DNA of 64,000 nt, from contig NZ_FQYW01000011.1 of NCBI RefSeq assembly GCF_900141865.1, positions 52,178-116,177 on the forward strand, written 5' to 3'. Under the pieces are notes generated by a model. The model was not told the DNA's origin and searched no databases. It was given only the letters and a program-made list of their open reading frames with translations. Within the stretch, counting starts at the first letter, position 1, and each line of letters begins with the position of its first letter. Shown here piece after piece: positions 1 through 11,765 of the stretch. The translations under genes and the position numbers were made by a program. Source of the stretch: Anaerovibrio lipolyticus DSM 3074 (lineage in GTDB: Bacteria > Bacillota > Negativicutes > Selenomonadales > Selenomonadaceae).

Positions 1-870
1 ATTGGCATCGCTGTTTTTGTAGATAAGCATCATTACCGAGGATTCGCCGTTAAATTCTCCATAGCGGTTCACCCTGGCATTCTGATGGCGCACTGAGGCC
101 ACTGAGGTAAGAGGAATCTGGGCCTTGCTGGAATTCTGCACAAATATCTTTTCAATATCCGAGGCCTTCTCATATTGAGCCACAGCCCTTACATCGGACT
201 TATACTTATCCGTGTAAATGGTACCTGATGGCAGCAGCTTGTTTTCCTTCTTGATGGCCGTCACAATATCATTGAGGTTCAGCTTGTAGGCCGCCATCTT
301 GTCCTTATCCACCTCCACGGCCACTTCCTTATCCAGGCCGCCAAAAACCTCTATTTCAGATACGCCACCTGCCTGCTGCAGTTCATCGGCAAATACCTTG
401 TCCACCTTGGAATACATGTCCGACATGGAATGCTCAGAGGTAACTGCCACCTCCACAATAGGCTCGTCGTTGTCGTCACGCTTTATAACCACCGGCTCAT
501 CTGCTTCGTCCGGCAAATTATACCTTATGGCCTCCACCTTCTTGGTGGCATCAATGGCCGCGCTGTCCGCATCCGCATCAAATTCCAGCTCCACAGTTAC
601 CCTTGCCCGCTCATACTGGGCAGTTGACTGGATATTCTTCACATTTGAAAGGGAAGACAGAGCCTCCTCCACAGGCTTAACCACCTGCTGCTCAACGGAC
701 TCGGCACTGGCCCCAGGGTATTTCACCATTACAGTAATATAAGGTGTATTTACCGCCGGCAGAAGCTCCACCCCGATACGGATAAAGCTAAACAAGCCCA
801 ACACAACAAAGAGACATACAATCATAGATATGCCCACAGGACGCTTAATGGAAAATCTTGTAATATTCAT
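1..870 (-). CDS. RND efflux transporter permease, N-terminal part (runs off window)
   Basis: The first 290 residues of an AcrB/MexB-type inner-membrane proton antiporter are present; the rest lies beyond position 1. The protein opens with the typical cytoplasmic start and first transmembrane helix (MNITRFSIKRPVG, then a Leu/Val/Phe-rich stretch). The periplasmic porter domain follows, including the family-typical VKYPGASAESVEQQV segment. Such permeases pump hydrophobic drugs, bile acids or metals through an adaptor and an outer-membrane channel. The ATG overlaps the stop codon of the upstream adaptor gene by one base (TGATG), so the two are translationally coupled. Substrate cannot be inferred from this part. 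Confidence 0.93.
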   Translation of the reverse strand, partial: MNITRFSIKRPVGISMIVCLFVVLGLFSFIRIGVELLPAVNTPYITVMVKYPGASAESVEQQVVKPVEEALSSLSNVKNIQSTAQYERARVTVELEFDADADSAAIDATKKVEAIRYNLPDEADEPVVIKRDDNDEPIVEVAVTSEHSMSDMYSKVDKVFADELQQAGGVSEIEVFGGLDKEVAVEVDKDKMAAYKLNLNDIVTAIKKENKLLPSGTIYTDKYKSDVRAVAQYEKASDIEKIFVQNSSKAQIPLTSVASVRHQNARVNRYGEFNGESSVMMLIYKNSDAN

Positions 871-2132
871 CAATTTCCATCACCTGCTTCATCCGGTGAT
901 TCCAAGGTCACCCTGCCCCCGTTCTTGAGACGATCAATAGAGGAAACAGCCACTATCTCCCCTTCATTAATTCCAGTAAGGATTTCCACCTCATCGTCGT
1001 TTATAAGGCCAATGGTAATTTCCCGCTCCTCCACTGTCTCCGTATCCGGATTATACACAAATACCGTGGTTTTGCCGTTCTTGGATAAGAGAGCATCCTT
1101 TGGGGCAAATAGGGTATCCCGGCGCTGCAAAATATCCAGAGAGGTTCTGGCAAATAAGCCCGCCTTAATATTTCCCTTAGCCACATCAAGGGAAATACGA
1201 ACTGAATAGGACTTTGACTCATCGCTCATGGCAGGACTTACATATACAACCTTGCCATTATATGTGGCACCCATGGCATCAATGGTGACGTTCACAGGCA
1301 TTCCCGTAGTAAGGAGAGCCGCATCATTTTCCGACAGGGTACAGTCCACATAAAGATGACTGTTATCTACCAATGTAAGCACCTTGCTTCCAGCAGTAAG
1401 GTAGCTGCCCACCTCTACATTTCGATACCCAATAACACCGCTTCTGGGAGCTCTTATGAACATATCCTCCCGCTGCTTTCTCAGGGCATCCACGTTGTAG
1501 GCGTTCTTACGGGCGTTATACAGCTTGGAGCGGACACTGGCAGGGGAGCTGCCGTTGTTCTGATCCATAAGGGCATCGTATTCCGCCTTGGAGGTTACAT
1601 AGGTATTCTTAGCAGTTTCCAGTCGTTCCAAAGATATGGCACCTATAGTGTAAAGGTATTGCTGTCGTTCATAACGACTTTTTTCTATTTCGTAGGCCGC
1701 ACCGGCTCTGGCCAGATTGGCATTATAGGAGGCCTCCTCTGTTTCGGTATCAGCCAGGGCAGCCTCTGTGGCCGCCTCCCCCTGCATAATGGCAATATCC
1801 AGATCCCCTGTGTCCTGCACCAGAAGAACATCCCCCTCTGACACCTGGTCACCCAGCTGAACATTCACAGACTTCACATGCCCGTTGTATTTTGGAGCCA
1901 ACACAATGGTGGCGTCAGCCGTGGTATGACCGGACAGCACAATATGACGCTTCATGTCGGCCCGCTTCACCTGATAGGTGGAAATTTTAGGCAGGGCCAG
2001 CTCAGGCTTTTTATTGTTATTTCTGCCCTTCACAAACAAAAAATATCCCAATATTAAAACCAGCAGCAAACACACAGCCCCTGCCACCCGAAACTTTTTA
2101 TCCTTCTTTAATTTTGACCAATCGTGGCGCAT
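870..2132 (-). CDS. RND efflux periplasmic adaptor (membrane fusion protein)
   Basis: This 420-residue HlyD/AcrA-like protein links the RND permease to an outer-membrane channel. An N-terminal membrane anchor lies near residues 17-34 (AGAVCLLLVLILGYFLF). A biotinyl-lipoyl-like half-motif follows (APKYNGHVKSVNVQLGDQV), then an alpha-helical hairpin rich in Glu/Ala/Arg. The second lipoyl half and a beta-barrel start at about residue 228 (IRAPRSGVIGYRNVEVG). There is no lipobox, so it is anchored by the helix. The ATG has a good ribosome binding site (GGAGGTAAGTA). It is the first gene of the efflux operon; no regulator gene is next to it. Confidence 0.93.
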   Translation of the reverse strand: MRHDWSKLKKDKKFRVAGAVCLLLVLILGYFLFVKGRNNNKKPELALPKISTYQVKRADMKRHIVLSGHTTADATIVLAPKYNGHVKSVNVQLGDQVSEGDVLLVQDTGDLDIAIMQGEAATEAALADTETEEASYNANLARAGAAYEIEKSRYERQQYLYTIGAISLERLETAKNTYVTSKAEYDALMDQNNGSSPASVRSKLYNARKNAYNVDALRKQREDMFIRAPRSGVIGYRNVEVGSYLTAGSKVLTLVDNSHLYVDCTLSENDAALLTTGMPVNVTIDAMGATYNGKVVYVSPAMSDESKSYSVRISLDVAKGNIKAGLFARTSLDILQRRDTLFAPKDALLSKNGKTTVFVYNPDTETVEEREITIGLINDDEVEILTGINEGEIVAVSSIDRLKNGGRVTLESPDEAGDGN

Positions 2133-2281
2133 TACTTACCTCCACACCAACAATATATTTAAATTTTTAATTTTTCAGAGAAATTTTAGTATATCTGCGT
2201 TATAATTAACTTATACAATACATTTTAGTCTACAAATGTTTTTTTGACTATTATTTTATTTTTGAAAGGTGGTTTTTATTA
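2133..2281. promoter_or_regulatory. Divergent intergenic region between efflux operon and fprA
   Basis: This AT-rich 149-bp gap must hold promoters for both directions. On the minus strand, TTGTAT (2213-2218) and TATACT (2189-2194) are 18 bp apart and could drive the efflux operon. On the plus strand a TATAAT hexamer lies at 2201-2206 without a convincing -35 box. The fprA ribosome binding site (GAAAGGTGG) is near 2263-2272. The promoter assignments are tentative. Confidence 0.4.
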
Positions 2282-3451
2282 ATGTTTTCAGTTGAATTTA
2301 AGCCAGGCATTTATTGGGTTGGCTCCATGGACTATTCCATGCGCAGCTTCCACGGCTACAGCACAGACCGTGGTTCTACCTATAACGCCTATCTCATTAT
2401 TGACGACAAGATTACCCTTATTGATACCGTAAAGGCACCATTCTGCATGGAAATGTTTGGCCGCCTCAGAACTATTATTGACCCGGCCAAGATTGATTAT
2501 ATCGTGTCAAATCATGTTGAACCAGACCATTCCGGTGGTATTCCATTTATGATGCAGCATTGCCCTAATGCCAAGATTGTTACCAGCGACCCAAATGGTC
2601 TGAAGGGACTGACTGGCCGCTATGGTGAGCGTGATTATATTGCTGTAAAGGCCGGTGATACCCTGTCCCTGGGCAAGCGTACCCTCACCTTCGTACCAAC
2701 ACCAATGCTCCACTGGCCAGATAGTATGGTTACCTACTGCCCTGAGGAGGAGCTTTTATTCGCTAATGACGCCTTTGGTCAGCACCTGGCCACCACTGCT
2801 CGCTTTGAGGATGAAACCGACTTACATGAGGTTATGCATCAGGCCAAGAAATATTATGCCAACATTCTCATGCCATTTGGCATGCAGGCCACCAAGGCCA
2901 TTTCCGCACTTGAAGGCCTCAAAATCAGCATGATTGCCACTGGTCATGGTGTTTCCTGGAGAAAGCATATTCCTGAAATCATTCAGGCCTACAAGGACTG
3001 GAGCACCTTCAAAAAAACTGACAAGGCTGTTGTGGTCTTTGATACCATGTGGCACACCACGGAAATCATGGCGAAAAATGTGGCTGATGCCTTTAACAAG
3101 GCCGGCATAGAGCCAAAGCTCTTTGACCTCCGCTGTGATCATATTTCTGATGTTATGACGGAGCTTCTGGATGCGAAATACATCGCTGTAGGCTCCCCTA
3201 CCATCAACAACCAGATGATGCCATCAGTAGCCGCCTTCTTCTGCTACATGAAGGGCCTGGCGCCAAAGGGGCTTAAGGGCTTTGCCTTTGGCTCCTACGG
3301 CTGGGGTGGCCAGAGCATTCCACAGGTAGAAGAAGCATTGAAGGACTGCAAGGTTGAGATTGTCCTTGACCAGCAGAAGATTCAAAACACTCCTAATCCA
3401 GCCTTCCTGAAGGGCCTGCAGGAAAATGTTGTTAATCTGGTAAAGGGATAA
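2282..3451 (+). CDS. fprA: A-type flavoprotein (flavodiiron protein, FprA family)
   Basis: This 389-residue flavodiiron protein reduces O2 to water and/or NO to N2O, protecting an anaerobe from oxygen or nitrosative stress. The N-terminal two-thirds is a metallo-beta-lactamase fold with the diiron ligands H78, E80, D82 and H83 (NHVEPDHSG). Further ligand motifs are PTPMLHWPDS, FANDAFGQH and TGHGVSW. A C-terminal flavodoxin domain (from about residue 250, VVVFDTMWHTTEIMA) binds FMN. No rubredoxin or flavin reductase domain is attached, so electrons must come from a separate partner. It is the only plus-strand gene in the first 53 kb and is monocistronic. Confidence 0.95.
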   Translation: MFSVEFKPGIYWVGSMDYSMRSFHGYSTDRGSTYNAYLIIDDKITLIDTVKAPFCMEMFGRLRTIIDPAKIDYIVSNHVEPDHSGGIPFMMQHCPNAKIVTSDPNGLKGLTGRYGERDYIAVKAGDTLSLGKRTLTFVPTPMLHWPDSMVTYCPEEELLFANDAFGQHLATTARFEDETDLHEVMHQAKKYYANILMPFGMQATKAISALEGLKISMIATGHGVSWRKHIPEIIQAYKDWSTFKKTDKAVVVFDTMWHTTEIMAKNVADAFNKAGIEPKLFDLRCDHISDVMTELLDAKYIAVGSPTINNQMMPSVAAFFCYMKGLAPKGLKGFAFGSYGWGGQSIPQVEEALKDCKVEIVLDQQKIQNTPNPAFLKGLQENVVNLVKG

Positions 3452-3467
3452 TTTTAGTCAATAAAAA

Positions 3468-3513
3468 AAGGAGTTGTGAGTGAACCCCGCAGGGTTCCAA
3501 CTCACAACTCCTT
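3468..3513. terminator. Bidirectional Rho-independent terminator between fprA and rpoC
   Basis: A 13-bp perfect stem (AAGGAGTTGTGAG pairing with CTCACAACTCCTT) encloses an inner GAACCC/GGGTTC stem. It is followed by T-rich sequence on the plus strand and by a T7 run on the minus strand. It separates convergently transcribed fprA and rpoC. Confidence 0.92.
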
Positions 3514-3533
3514 ATTTTATTGCTTTATTTTAC

Positions 3534-6500
3534 TTATTCAGCAGCTGCTTCTGCTTCAGCTTCTGCCTCTACAGTCTGCTCCGGTTCATTTTCATAAACC
3601 ACCTTGATGTTACGATAGCAGCTCATACCAGTACCAGCCGGAATCAGCTTACCAATGATAACATTTTCCTTCAGGCCAAGAAGTGGATCAACCTTCCCCT
3701 TGATAGCAGCATCAGTCAGGACACGAGTAGTCTCCTGGAAGGATGCGGCTGACAAGAAGGAATCAGTTGCCAGTGCAGCCTTGGTGATACCAAGGAGAAT
3801 TGGCTTGGCAACAGCTGGCTCCTTACCCTCGGCAATAGCCTTGGTATTGGCAGCCTCAAAGCTGTTGATGTCAACATATTCACCTGGCAGGAAGTCAGTG
3901 CCGCCATAAGCTTCGATACGAACCTTGTGGAGCATCTGACGAACCATAACCTCAATATGCTTATCGTTGATACCAACACCCTGCTGCTTATAAACCTTCT
4001 GTACCTCGTATACGAGGTATTTCTGGGTTTCCTTCAGGCCGCAGACGCGGAGAATATCATGTGGGTTAATGGAACCCTCAGTGAGCTTGTCACCAGGCAT
4101 GATATGCTCGCCATCACGAGTCGCGAGACGGGAGTTAAATGGCAGAACGTATTCCTTTGCCTTCTCCTTGCCTTCTTTAGGAGTGATGGTAACGGTGAAG
4201 ATTTTATCCTTCTCGGTAACGGCAACGTCACCCTCGATTTCAGCGATGATGGCATTGTGCTTAGGCTTACGTGCCTCGAACAATTCCTCGACACGTGGCA
4301 GACCCTGGGTAATATCGTCGCCGCCTGCGACACCACCGGAGTGGAATGTACGCATTGTCAGCTGTGTACCAGGCTCACCGATGGACTGAGCTGCAATAAT
4401 ACCAACAGCCTCACCCACATTAACCTTGGTTGCATTAGCCAAATCACGACCATAGCACTTGATGCAGACACCATACTGAGACTTACAGGTCAGTACGCTG
4501 CGGATGGATACCTTGTTGCGAACCTTAACGATTTCATCAGCAAGCTTCTCATCAATATCGTCATTAAGGGAAGCAATCTTTTCGCCAGTCTCAGGATTAA
4601 TAATATCCTCAGCCAGCACACGGCCAACGATACGATCCTTGAGAGGCTCAATAACGCCGCTACCCTCAACAATAGCTTCAACCTCAATACCACGGATGTT
4701 ATTGTTGCGAACCTTAACCTCCTTGGCATCGCTGGAAAGAACAGCCTCAATGTACTCCTCAGTGAGAGGTACACCAGCAGGAACGATTTCAACGCCTTGG
4801 CTGTCAACGACAGCTGCAGTAGTATCCTTGCCCATCATCTCTGCTACCATTGCGGACTTAATGGACTTTCTGATGTTCTCATCAGGAGCACCAAGCTTAA
4901 TGGTATCAGTAGCTGCGGCATTGGTAATAGCAGCATCGCTATTGGAGGAAGAACCGCGGAGGGTAATCTCAGCCACACCAGCTTCGCCGATGGTCTTGAG
5001 AATTTCCTCGTCAAGGGTTACACCCTTTTCAACGATAACCTCTGCAGTCTCTGGGCTGAGAACATCAGCAGCCAGAATACGGCCCTCAAGAGTTTCCTTC
5101 AGCTGCTCAACTGCGGCAGCAGCAGACTCTGCCAGCTTAGCACGCTCGCGAATCAGATTAATACCTACAACATCGCAGTCTTCCTCACGAACGATAACGT
5201 CCTGAGCAACATCAACCAGACGACGGGTAAGATAACCGGAGTCAGCGGTTCTAAGTGCAGTATCCGCCAAGCCCTTTCTGGCACCATGGGAAGAAATGAA
5301 GTAATCGGATACGGACAGGCCCTCACGGAAGTTAGCGGTAATTGGAATTTCGATGGTCTTACCGGATGGATCCGCCATCAGACCACGCATACCAGCCAGC
5401 TGACGCATCTGGGACTTGTTACCACGGGCACCGGAGTCAGCCATCATGTAAATTGGGTTAAATGGCTCGTTATCTGCATAGTTGTCATACATTGCATCAG
5501 CAACCAGATTAGTGGCATCATCCCAAACCTTGCAGACCTTCTTATAACGCTCCTCATCACTGATGAGACCACGCTCAAACTGGCGCTGGGTCTTCTTAAC
5601 CTTAGCCTCTGCCTCATCCAACAGGGCCTGCTTCTTCTCTGGAACCTTGATATCAGAGATAGCAACGGTCATACCTGCGATACAAGCATAGTGATAACCC
5701 AAATTCTTAACATTATCAATAACAACAGCTGTTTCGCTGGCACCAAGCGTCTTGAAGCAGATATCAACCAGCTTGCCCAGCTGTTTCTTGTTCATGAGCA
5801 TACCAAGAGACCATTCACCGGTCTTCTTGTCCTGGCTGAACTGACGAACAGCCTTTGGCAGTGTCTCATTGAAAATCATACGGCCCAGAGAAGTACGAAC
5901 CAGACCATAATCCTTAACTACATTGCCATCCTCATCAACATCCTTCATGCGGACCTTAATCTCAGCCTGAATATCCAGCTCCTGATGCTGATAAGCAAGC
6001 AGTGCCTCGTTGATACCAGTGAAGATTTTGCCCTCGCCTACGATAGGTCTGCCCTGGCTGGAATTTCTTACAGCAGTCAGATAGTAGGAACCAAGAACCA
6101 TATCCTGGGAAGGAACGATGATAGGGCCACCATCCTTAGGAGCAAGGATGTGGTTAGCTGCCAGCATCAGCACGCGGGCCTCAGCCTGTGCCTCAGCAGA
6201 CAGTGGAAGATGGATAGCCATCTGGTCACCATCGAAGTCGGCGTTGTATGCAGTACATGCCAATGGATGGAGCTTCAATGCACGCCCCTCAGTAAGAACT
6301 GGCTCGAAGGCCTGAATACCAAGACGATGCAGTGTAGGTGCACGGTTCAGAAGAACTGGATGCTCCTTGATTACGCCTTCCAGCACATCCCAAACCTCAT
6401 CCTTGGCACGCTCTACCATGCGCTTTGCGGACTTGATGTTATGGGCAATACCATCGGAAACCAGACGCTTCATAACGAATGGCTTAAAGAGCTCCAGAGC

Positions 6501-7640
6501 CATTTCCTTAGGAAGACCGCACTGATGGAGCTTCAGCTCAGGACCTACTACGATAACGGAACGACCAGAGTAGTCTACGCGCTTACCAAGGAGGTTCTGA
6601 CGGAAACGACCCTGCTTACCCTTGAGCATATCGGACAAGGACTTCAGAGGGCGGTTACCAGGACCGGTAACTGGACGACCACGACGACCATTATCAATAA
6701 GGGCGTCAACAGCCTCCTGAAGCATACGCTTCTCGTTACGAACAATAATATCTGGTGCATGAAGCTCCAAAAGGCGCTTCAAGCGGTTATTTCTGTTAAT
6801 TACACGACGATACAGGTCATTGAGGTCGGAGGTAGCAAAACGACCGCCATCCAGCTGTACCATTGGACGCAGCTCTGGTGGAATAACTGGAACCACATCC
6901 ATAATCATCCAAGAAGGCTTGTTGCCGGACTTACGGAATGCCTCAACAACCTCCAGACGACGAATTGCCTTGAGGCGACGCTGCTGGCTGGTTACAGTCT
7001 TCAGCTCATTGGTCAGCTCCTGATGCAAAAGATCAAGACGGCTGATAATGCCCTCCTCTGGCTTCTGTTGATCCTCAGGGAGATCTGCCTCCATTTCAAC
7101 CAACAGTTCCTTGATGGCCTCAGCACCCATACCTACCTTGAAAGCGGCAGAGGAATACTTGCTGCGGTATTCGCTGTACTCCTTCTCGCTGAGAAGCTGC
7201 TTCTTGCTCAGCTCAGTAGTGCCTGGGTCAATTACAATATAAGAGGCAAAGTATAAAACCTTTTCCAGGGCTCTTGGAGCAATATCCAAAACAAGGCCCA
7301 GACGGCTTGGAATTCCCTTAAAGTACCAGATGTGAGATACAGGGGCAGCCAGTTCAATGTGACCCATTCTCTCACGGCGAACCTTGGCACGGGTTACTTC
7401 AACACCGCAACGCTCACAGATAGTACCCTTATGGCGAATTCTCTTATACTTACCGCAATGACATTCCCAATCGCGGGTTGGTCCAAAGATACGCTCACAG
7501 AACAGGCCGGAGGTCTCTGGCTTTAAAGTACGATAGTTAATAGTTTCTGGCTTGGTAACCTCACCGTAAGACCACTCTCTGATCTTATCAGGAGACGCCA
7601 GACCTATACGCATTGAATCAAAGTTATTTACATCCAACAA
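3534..7640 (-). CDS. rpoC: DNA-directed RNA polymerase subunit beta'
   Basis: This is the catalytic clamp subunit of RNA polymerase. The TTG at 7640 is preferred: AGGGAG lies about 10 nt upstream and the product then starts MLDVNNFD, as in other Firmicutes. An ATG at 7659-7661 overlaps the rpoB stop but lacks a Shine-Dalgarno sequence. Counting 1368 residues, zinc site 1 is C60, C62, C75, C78. The Mg-binding motif NADFDGDQ is at 466-473. Zinc site 2 is C822, C1052, C1059, C1062. The bridge helix/trigger loop region follows ([16 protein letters not shown]), without the E. coli SI3 insertion. The zinc-2 cysteines are 230 residues apart rather than about 74, owing to an insertion built of three degenerate repeats (about 846-895, 922-978, 996-1047). 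The C-terminus is a Glu/Ala tail. Confidence 0.97.
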   Translation of the reverse strand: MLDVNNFDSMRIGLASPDKIREWSYGEVTKPETINYRTLKPETSGLFCERIFGPTRDWECHCGKYKRIRHKGTICERCGVEVTRAKVRRERMGHIELAAPVSHIWYFKGIPSRLGLVLDIAPRALEKVLYFASYIVIDPGTTELSKKQLLSEKEYSEYRSKYSSAAFKVGMGAEAIKELLVEMEADLPEDQQKPEEGIISRLDLLHQELTNELKTVTSQQRRLKAIRRLEVVEAFRKSGNKPSWMIMDVVPVIPPELRPMVQLDGGRFATSDLNDLYRRVINRNNRLKRLLELHAPDIIVRNEKRMLQEAVDALIDNGRRGRPVTGPGNRPLKSLSDMLKGKQGRFRQNLLGKRVDYSGRSVIVVGPELKLHQCGLPKEMALELFKPFVMKRLVSDGIAHNIKSAKRMVERAKDEVWDVLEGVIKEHPVLLNRAPTLHRLGIQAFEPVLTEGRALKLHPLACTAYNADFDGDQMAIHLPLSAEAQAEARVLMLAANHILAPKDGGPIIVPSQDMVLGSYYLTAVRNSSQGRPIVGEGKIFTGINEALLAYQHQELDIQAEIKVRMKDVDEDGNVVKDYGLVRTSLGRMIFNETLPKAVRQFSQDKKTGEWSLGMLMNKKQLGKLVDICFKTLGASETAVVIDNVKNLGYHYACIAGMTVAISDIKVPEKKQALLDEAEAKVKKTQRQFERGLISDEERYKKVCKVWDDATNLVADAMYDNYADNEPFNPIYMMADSGARGNKSQMRQLAGMRGLMADPSGKTIEIPITANFREGLSVSDYFISSHGARKGLADTALRTADSGYLTRRLVDVAQDVIVREEDCDVVGINLIRERAKLAESAAAAVEQLKETLEGRILAADVLSPETAEVIVEKGVTLDEEILKTIGEAGVAEITLRGSSSNSDAAITNAAATDTIKLGAPDENIRKSIKSAMVAEMMGKDTTAAVVDSQGVEIVPAGVPLTEEYIEAVLSSDAKEVKVRNNNIRGIEVEAIVEGSGVIEPLKDRIVGRVLAEDIINPETGEKIASLNDDIDEKLADEIVKVRNKVSIRSVLTCKSQYGVCIKCYGRDLANATKVNVGEAVGIIAAQSIGEPGTQLTMRTFHSGGVAGGDDITQGLPRVEELFEARKPKHNAIIAEIEGDVAVTEKDKIFTVTITPKEGKEKAKEYVLPFNSRLATRDGEHIMPGDKLTEGSINPHDILRVCGLKETQKYLVYEVQKVYKQQGVGINDKHIEVMVRQMLHKVRIEAYGGTDFLPGEYVDINSFEAANTKAIAEGKEPAVAKPILLGITKAALATDSFLSAASFQETTRVLTDAAIKGKVDPLLGLKENVIIGKLIPAGTGMSCYRNIKVVYENEPEQTVEAEAEAEAAAE

Positions 7641-7660
7641 GGGCGTGTCACTCCCTTCCA

Positions 7661-10600
7661 TTATTCATTGTCAAAATTATCGGCATTAACGTCAACGATT
7701 AAGTCAGTATCAGAATAGTCATCCGCTGCTTCAGCATCATCCTCCGTATACTCATCGGAAGGTGCTGCCACATTGCCGGAATCATCTACACCATTTACAT
7801 CAACATCCAGCTCGTTGGCTGCATCTCTGATGTCTTCCTCATCGTCCTGAACCATAATCTCGTTGGCATTCTCATCCTGAACCTTAATATCCAGACCGAT
7901 ACTCTGGAGCTCCTTGATGAGAACCTTGAAGGACTCTGGTACGCCTGGCTCAGGGATATTCTCACCCTTAACAATGGACTCATAGGTCTTAACACGACCC
8001 ACAACATCATCGGACTTAACAGTCAGAATCTCCTGCAGGGTGTAAGCAGCACCATAAGCCTCCAGGGCCCAAACCTCCATCTCACCGAAACGCTGACCAC
8101 CGAACTGTGCCTTACCACCCAGAGGCTGCTGGGTAACTAAGGAGTAAGGACCAACGGAACGGGCATGAATCTTATCATCAACCAGATGATGCAGCTTCAG
8201 CATGTATACGCAACCAACGGTAACCTTGTTCTTGAAAGGCTCACCAGTACGGCCATCGTAGAGAACAGTCTTTGCATCCTCATCCATGCCGGAAGCACGA
8301 ATAGTATCGAATACATCCTTCTCACGGGCACCATCAAATACTGGGGTTGCAATATGAACGCCAGCCTTGTCAGACTTAGGCATGCCATACTTATCAAAAT
8401 CATAACCAATAGCACGGAGACGCTTCTCAACTGTAGGGTCACCGTTCTTAATCTGAGTACCGATATTTCTAACAGCCATACCCAGATGAGTCTCCAGGAT
8501 CTGACCAATGTTCATACGGGAAGGTACGCCCAATGGGTTCAGAACTACATCTACTGGAGTACCGTCTGGAAGGAATGGCATATCCTCCTCGCGCATGATA
8601 CGGGAAACTACACCCTTGTTACCATGACGACCGGACATCTTATCACCCACAGAAATCTTACGCTTCTGGGCGATGTAAACGCGAACCATATTGTTTACGC
8701 CAGGGTTCAGCTCGTCGTTGTTCTCACGGCTGTATACCTTAACATCAACAATCTTACCAGCTTCACCATGAGGAACTCTCAAGGAAGTATCACGAACCTC
8801 ACGGGCCTTCTCACCGAAGATAGCTCTCAACAAACGCTCCTCAGCGGACAGCTCGGTCTCTCCCTTTGGAGTTACCTTACCAACCAGAATGTCGCCGGTT
8901 CTAACCTCAGCACCGATACGGATAATACCGTTTTCGTCCAGATCCTTCAGATTTTCCTCGGAAACATTTGGAATGTCGCGGGTAATTTCCTCTGGTCCCA
9001 GCTTGGTATCACGGGCCTCGCAATCGTATTCCTCAATATGAATGGAGGTATAAATATCTCTCTTAACGAGGTTTTCACTAAGAAGAATAGCATCCTCGTA
9101 GTTGTAACCTTCCCAAGGCATGTATGCAACGATAATGTTGTAGCCCAATGCCAGCTCACCGTGGTCAGTAGCAGGACCATCAGCGATAGGCTGCTTGGCC
9201 TCAACTACATCCCCCTTAAATACGATAGGGAGCTGGTTAATGCAGGTGCCCTGGTTGGAACGCATAAACTTCTGAAGCTTGTACTCATCCAAGTCACCAT
9301 CTTCAGTGCGAATAACAATCTTGTCGGCACTTACAGAATCAACCACACCGGCACGCTTAGCAAGAATCATAACGCCGGAGTCACATGCTGCCTTATACTC
9401 CATACCAGTACCAACCAGTGGAGCCTGGGTACGGAGAAGAGGAACTGCCTGACGCTGCATGTTGGCACCCATCAGTGCGCGGTTAGCATCATCGTTTTCC
9501 AGGAATGGAATCATGGCAGTTGCAATGGAAACCACCTGCTTAGGTGATACGTCCATGTAGTCAACCTTTTCACGACGAACCTCAGTGGTCTCCTCGTGAA
9601 CACGGGCTACTACACGCTCATTTACGAACCAATCATTTTCATCCAATGGTTCGTTGGCCTGAGCAATAACCAAAGTATCCTCAGCGTCAGCAGTGATGTA
9701 CTTAACATCATTGGTAACGCGCTTGTTTTCCTTGTCAATACGGCGATATGGGGTCTCCATAAAGCCATACTTGTTGATACGGGCGTAGTTGGACAGAGAA
9801 CCAATCAGACCGATGTTAGGACCTTCTGGGGTCTCAATAGGACACATACGACCGTAATGGGAGTTATGTACGTCTCGAACCTCAAAACCGGCACGCTCTC
9901 TGGACAAACCACCAGGGCCAAGGGCAGACAGACGACGCTTGTGAGTAAGCTCTGCCAATGGGTTGTGCTGATCCATGAACTGAGACAGCTGGGAGGAACC
10001 GAAGAATTCCTTAATTGCTGCCACAACTGGGCGAATATTAATGAGGTTCTGTACTGCAGAAATGTCCTCCTGAGTAGACATACGCTCACGAACTACGCGC
10101 TCCATACGGGTAAGACCGATACGGAACTGATTCTGCAGCAATTCACCTACAGAACGAACACGGCGGTTGCCCAAATGGTCGATATCATCAGTACGGCCTA
10201 CGCCATGCATCAGATTCAGCAGATAGCTGATGGATGCAATAATATCGTTTACAGCAATGGTACGCTTTTTATCAATGAGAGTTGGGGAGCAAATCATATC
10301 CAGCAGGTCACCCTCATCATTCAGCTTAACCTGAACGATAATAGCCTTGCCTTCGCCAAAAATACCCTTCTCCTGCTCATCGGAAATCTCATCAATCAAA
10401 TCCTGGGTAATCAGCTCATTAGCTGGTACTACGACCTCACCAGTCTCCTGATTTACCAATGGCTCAGCCAGAACCTGGCCTACCAGACGATGCTTCCAGC
10501 CCAATTTCTTGGTAATCTTATGACGGCCAACAGTAGCCAAATCATAACGCTTCTTATCAAAAAACAAGCTGCGGAGCATAGAGCGGGCATTATCTACGTT

Positions 10601-11488
10601 AAATGGCTCACCCTGACGAAGTCTCTTATAAATCTCATCTAAAGCTACTTCTTCAATGGTTCTGCCATCCATGCCCTCAGTAGCATCACGCTCAAGGGTT
10701 GCAACGATTGCAGGGTCATTGTTGAAGAGTGCCAAAATTTCATCCTTGGTTCCGAAAGACAAATCAGAGGTCAGCACCTCGATGTGATCCTCGTTACGGC
10801 CTGTTTCAGCGGCACTTGCAGTGCCATCGGCAATCTGCTGGTTTCTTGCGATTTCAGCCTTGTTAATGAAATCAAGAGCTCGCAGGAAAACAGTTACAGG
10901 CAGCTTACGGGTTCTATCAATACGAACAGAAATAACATCGTTGGTATCAGTTTCAAGCTCAATCCAAGCGCCACGGTTAGGGATAACTGTAGCATTGAAC
11001 AGGGACTTACCAGAGGAATCCACGGTGACACCATAGTAAGCACCTGGGGAACGTACCAGCTGGCTTACGATAACACGCTCTGCACCGTTGATAACAAATG
11101 TACCGGAGTCAGTCATCAGAGGGAAGTCACCCATGAAGATTTCGCTGTCATGGAACTCACCATTTTCCTTGTTAATACGACGAACTTTTACACGAAGAGG
11201 TGCAGAATAGGTTGCATCTCTTTCCTTGCTCTCCTCCAAGCCGTATTTTGGCTCGCCCAGAGAGTAATCCAACAGTCTTAATTCAATCTTGTTCTGGAAA
11301 TCGGTAATAGGGGAAATATCCTCGAAGATTTCCATAAGGCCAGCGCCCTTGGTACCCTTTTCTACATCGCCAATAAACCATTCATAGGACTTTCTCTGAA
11401 TGTCAAGAAGGTGTGGCATCTCCATAACTTCTTTAATCTTGGCATAGCTATACCTGGTTCGTTTGCCTACCGGCACAGGATGAAACAT
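7661..11488 (-). CDS. rpoB: DNA-directed RNA polymerase subunit beta
   Basis: This subunit carries the rifampicin pocket and, with beta', forms the active centre. The ATG giving [17 protein letters not shown] is chosen: AAGGAG lies 11 nt upstream, whereas the longer GTG start at 11500 sits inside that Shine-Dalgarno. The rifampicin region ([20 protein letters not shown] then LSALGPGG) has the wild-type D, H and S at about residues 506, 516 and 521, so no resistance mutation is seen there. The C-terminus has a long acidic tail ([17 protein letters not shown]). rpoC follows immediately. Transcription appears to start from its own promoter at 11710-11738. Confidence 0.97.
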   Translation of the reverse strand: MFHPVPVGKRTRYSYAKIKEVMEMPHLLDIQRKSYEWFIGDVEKGTKGAGLMEIFEDISPITDFQNKIELRLLDYSLGEPKYGLEESKERDATYSAPLRVKVRRINKENGEFHDSEIFMGDFPLMTDSGTFVINGAERVIVSQLVRSPGAYYGVTVDSSGKSLFNATVIPNRGAWIELETDTNDVISVRIDRTRKLPVTVFLRALDFINKAEIARNQQIADGTASAAETGRNEDHIEVLTSDLSFGTKDEILALFNNDPAIVATLERDATEGMDGRTIEEVALDEIYKRLRQGEPFNVDNARSMLRSLFFDKKRYDLATVGRHKITKKLGWKHRLVGQVLAEPLVNQETGEVVVPANELITQDLIDEISDEQEKGIFGEGKAIIVQVKLNDEGDLLDMICSPTLIDKKRTIAVNDIIASISYLLNLMHGVGRTDDIDHLGNRRVRSVGELLQNQFRIGLTRMERVVRERMSTQEDISAVQNLINIRPVVAAIKEFFGSSQLSQFMDQHNPLAELTHKRRLSALGPGGLSRERAGFEVRDVHNSHYGRMCPIETPEGPNIGLIGSLSNYARINKYGFMETPYRRIDKENKRVTNDVKYITADAEDTLVIAQANEPLDENDWFVNERVVARVHEETTEVRREKVDYMDVSPKQVVSIATAMIPFLENDDANRALMGANMQRQAVPLLRTQAPLVGTGMEYKAACDSGVMILAKRAGVVDSVSADKIVIRTEDGDLDEYKLQKFMRSNQGTCINQLPIVFKGDVVEAKQPIADGPATDHGELALGYNIIVAYMPWEGYNYEDAILLSENLVKRDIYTSIHIEEYDCEARDTKLGPEEITRDIPNVSEENLKDLDENGIIRIGAEVRTGDILVGKVTPKGETELSAEERLLRAIFGEKAREVRDTSLRVPHGEAGKIVDVKVYSRENNDELNPGVNNMVRVYIAQKRKISVGDKMSGRHGNKGVVSRIMREEDMPFLPDGTPVDVVLNPLGVPSRMNIGQILETHLGMAVRNIGTQIKNGDPTVEKRLRAIGYDFDKYGMPKSDKAGVHIATPVFDGAREKDVFDTIRASGMDEDAKTVLYDGRTGEPFKNKVTVGCVYMLKLHHLVDDKIHARSVGPYSLVTQQPLGGKAQFGGQRFGEMEVWALEAYGAAYTLQEILTVKSDDVVGRVKTYESIVKGENIPEPGVPESFKVLIKELQSIGLDIKVQDENANEIMVQDDEEDIRDAANELDVDVNGVDDSGNVAAPSDEYTEDDAEAADDYSDTDLIVDVNADNFDNE

Positions 11489-11557
11489 TAAGAACTTCAC
11501 TCCTTAGCTAAAAATAACAAAAATGACAAAAAATCCGCACACGAAAAATAAACAGAT

Positions 11558-11629
11558 TCACAACACCTCTTCATGGGCTAAAACCACACGACGCATTGCC
11601 AAATGTCCGAAAACACCTGATGAATCCAT
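11558..11629 (-). CDS. Possible 23-codon leader ORF in the rpoBC 5' UTR
   Basis: A short ORF beginning MDSSGVFGHLAMRR and ending in TGA has an AAGGGG Shine-Dalgarno 6 nt before its ATG. It lies between the predicted rpoBC transcription start (about 11703) and rpoB. The peptide has no recognised family. It may be translated as an upstream ORF or be fortuitous. Confidence 0.3.
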   Translation of the reverse strand: MDSSGVFGHLAMRRVVLAHEEVL

Positions 11630-11683
11630 TTAATACCCCTTGCACGAACTTATTTACTATTTTCTTTGTGACTAAAGCCACTA

Positions 11684-11738
11684 CTACAGTTTTTAACCTG
11701 TAGCAATTTATTATACCTATATACATAGCTTATGTCAA
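11684..11738 (-). promoter_or_regulatory. Consensus sigma-70-type promoter and 5' stem-loop for rpoBC
   Basis: TTGACA (11733-11738), a 17-bp spacer and TATAAT (11710-11715) match the vegetative consensus perfectly. The predicted start, near 11703, coincides with a small hairpin (CTACAG, loop of 8, CTGTAG; 11684-11703) that would sit at the extreme 5' end of the mRNA. The leader to rpoB is about 215 nt. Confidence 0.88.
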
Positions 11739-11765
11739 GAAAAAATATGTCATATATACAAAAAA

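Noticed and set aside
3927..7256. Very long open frame (1109 codons) on the plus strand opposite rpoC
   Set aside because: It is antisense to a certain rpoC and its predicted protein has no recognisable motif, being rich in Asn/Leu/Thr. The lack of stops follows from rpoC codon usage. The same holds for the plus-strand frames at 8165-9547 and 9596-10642 opposite rpoB.
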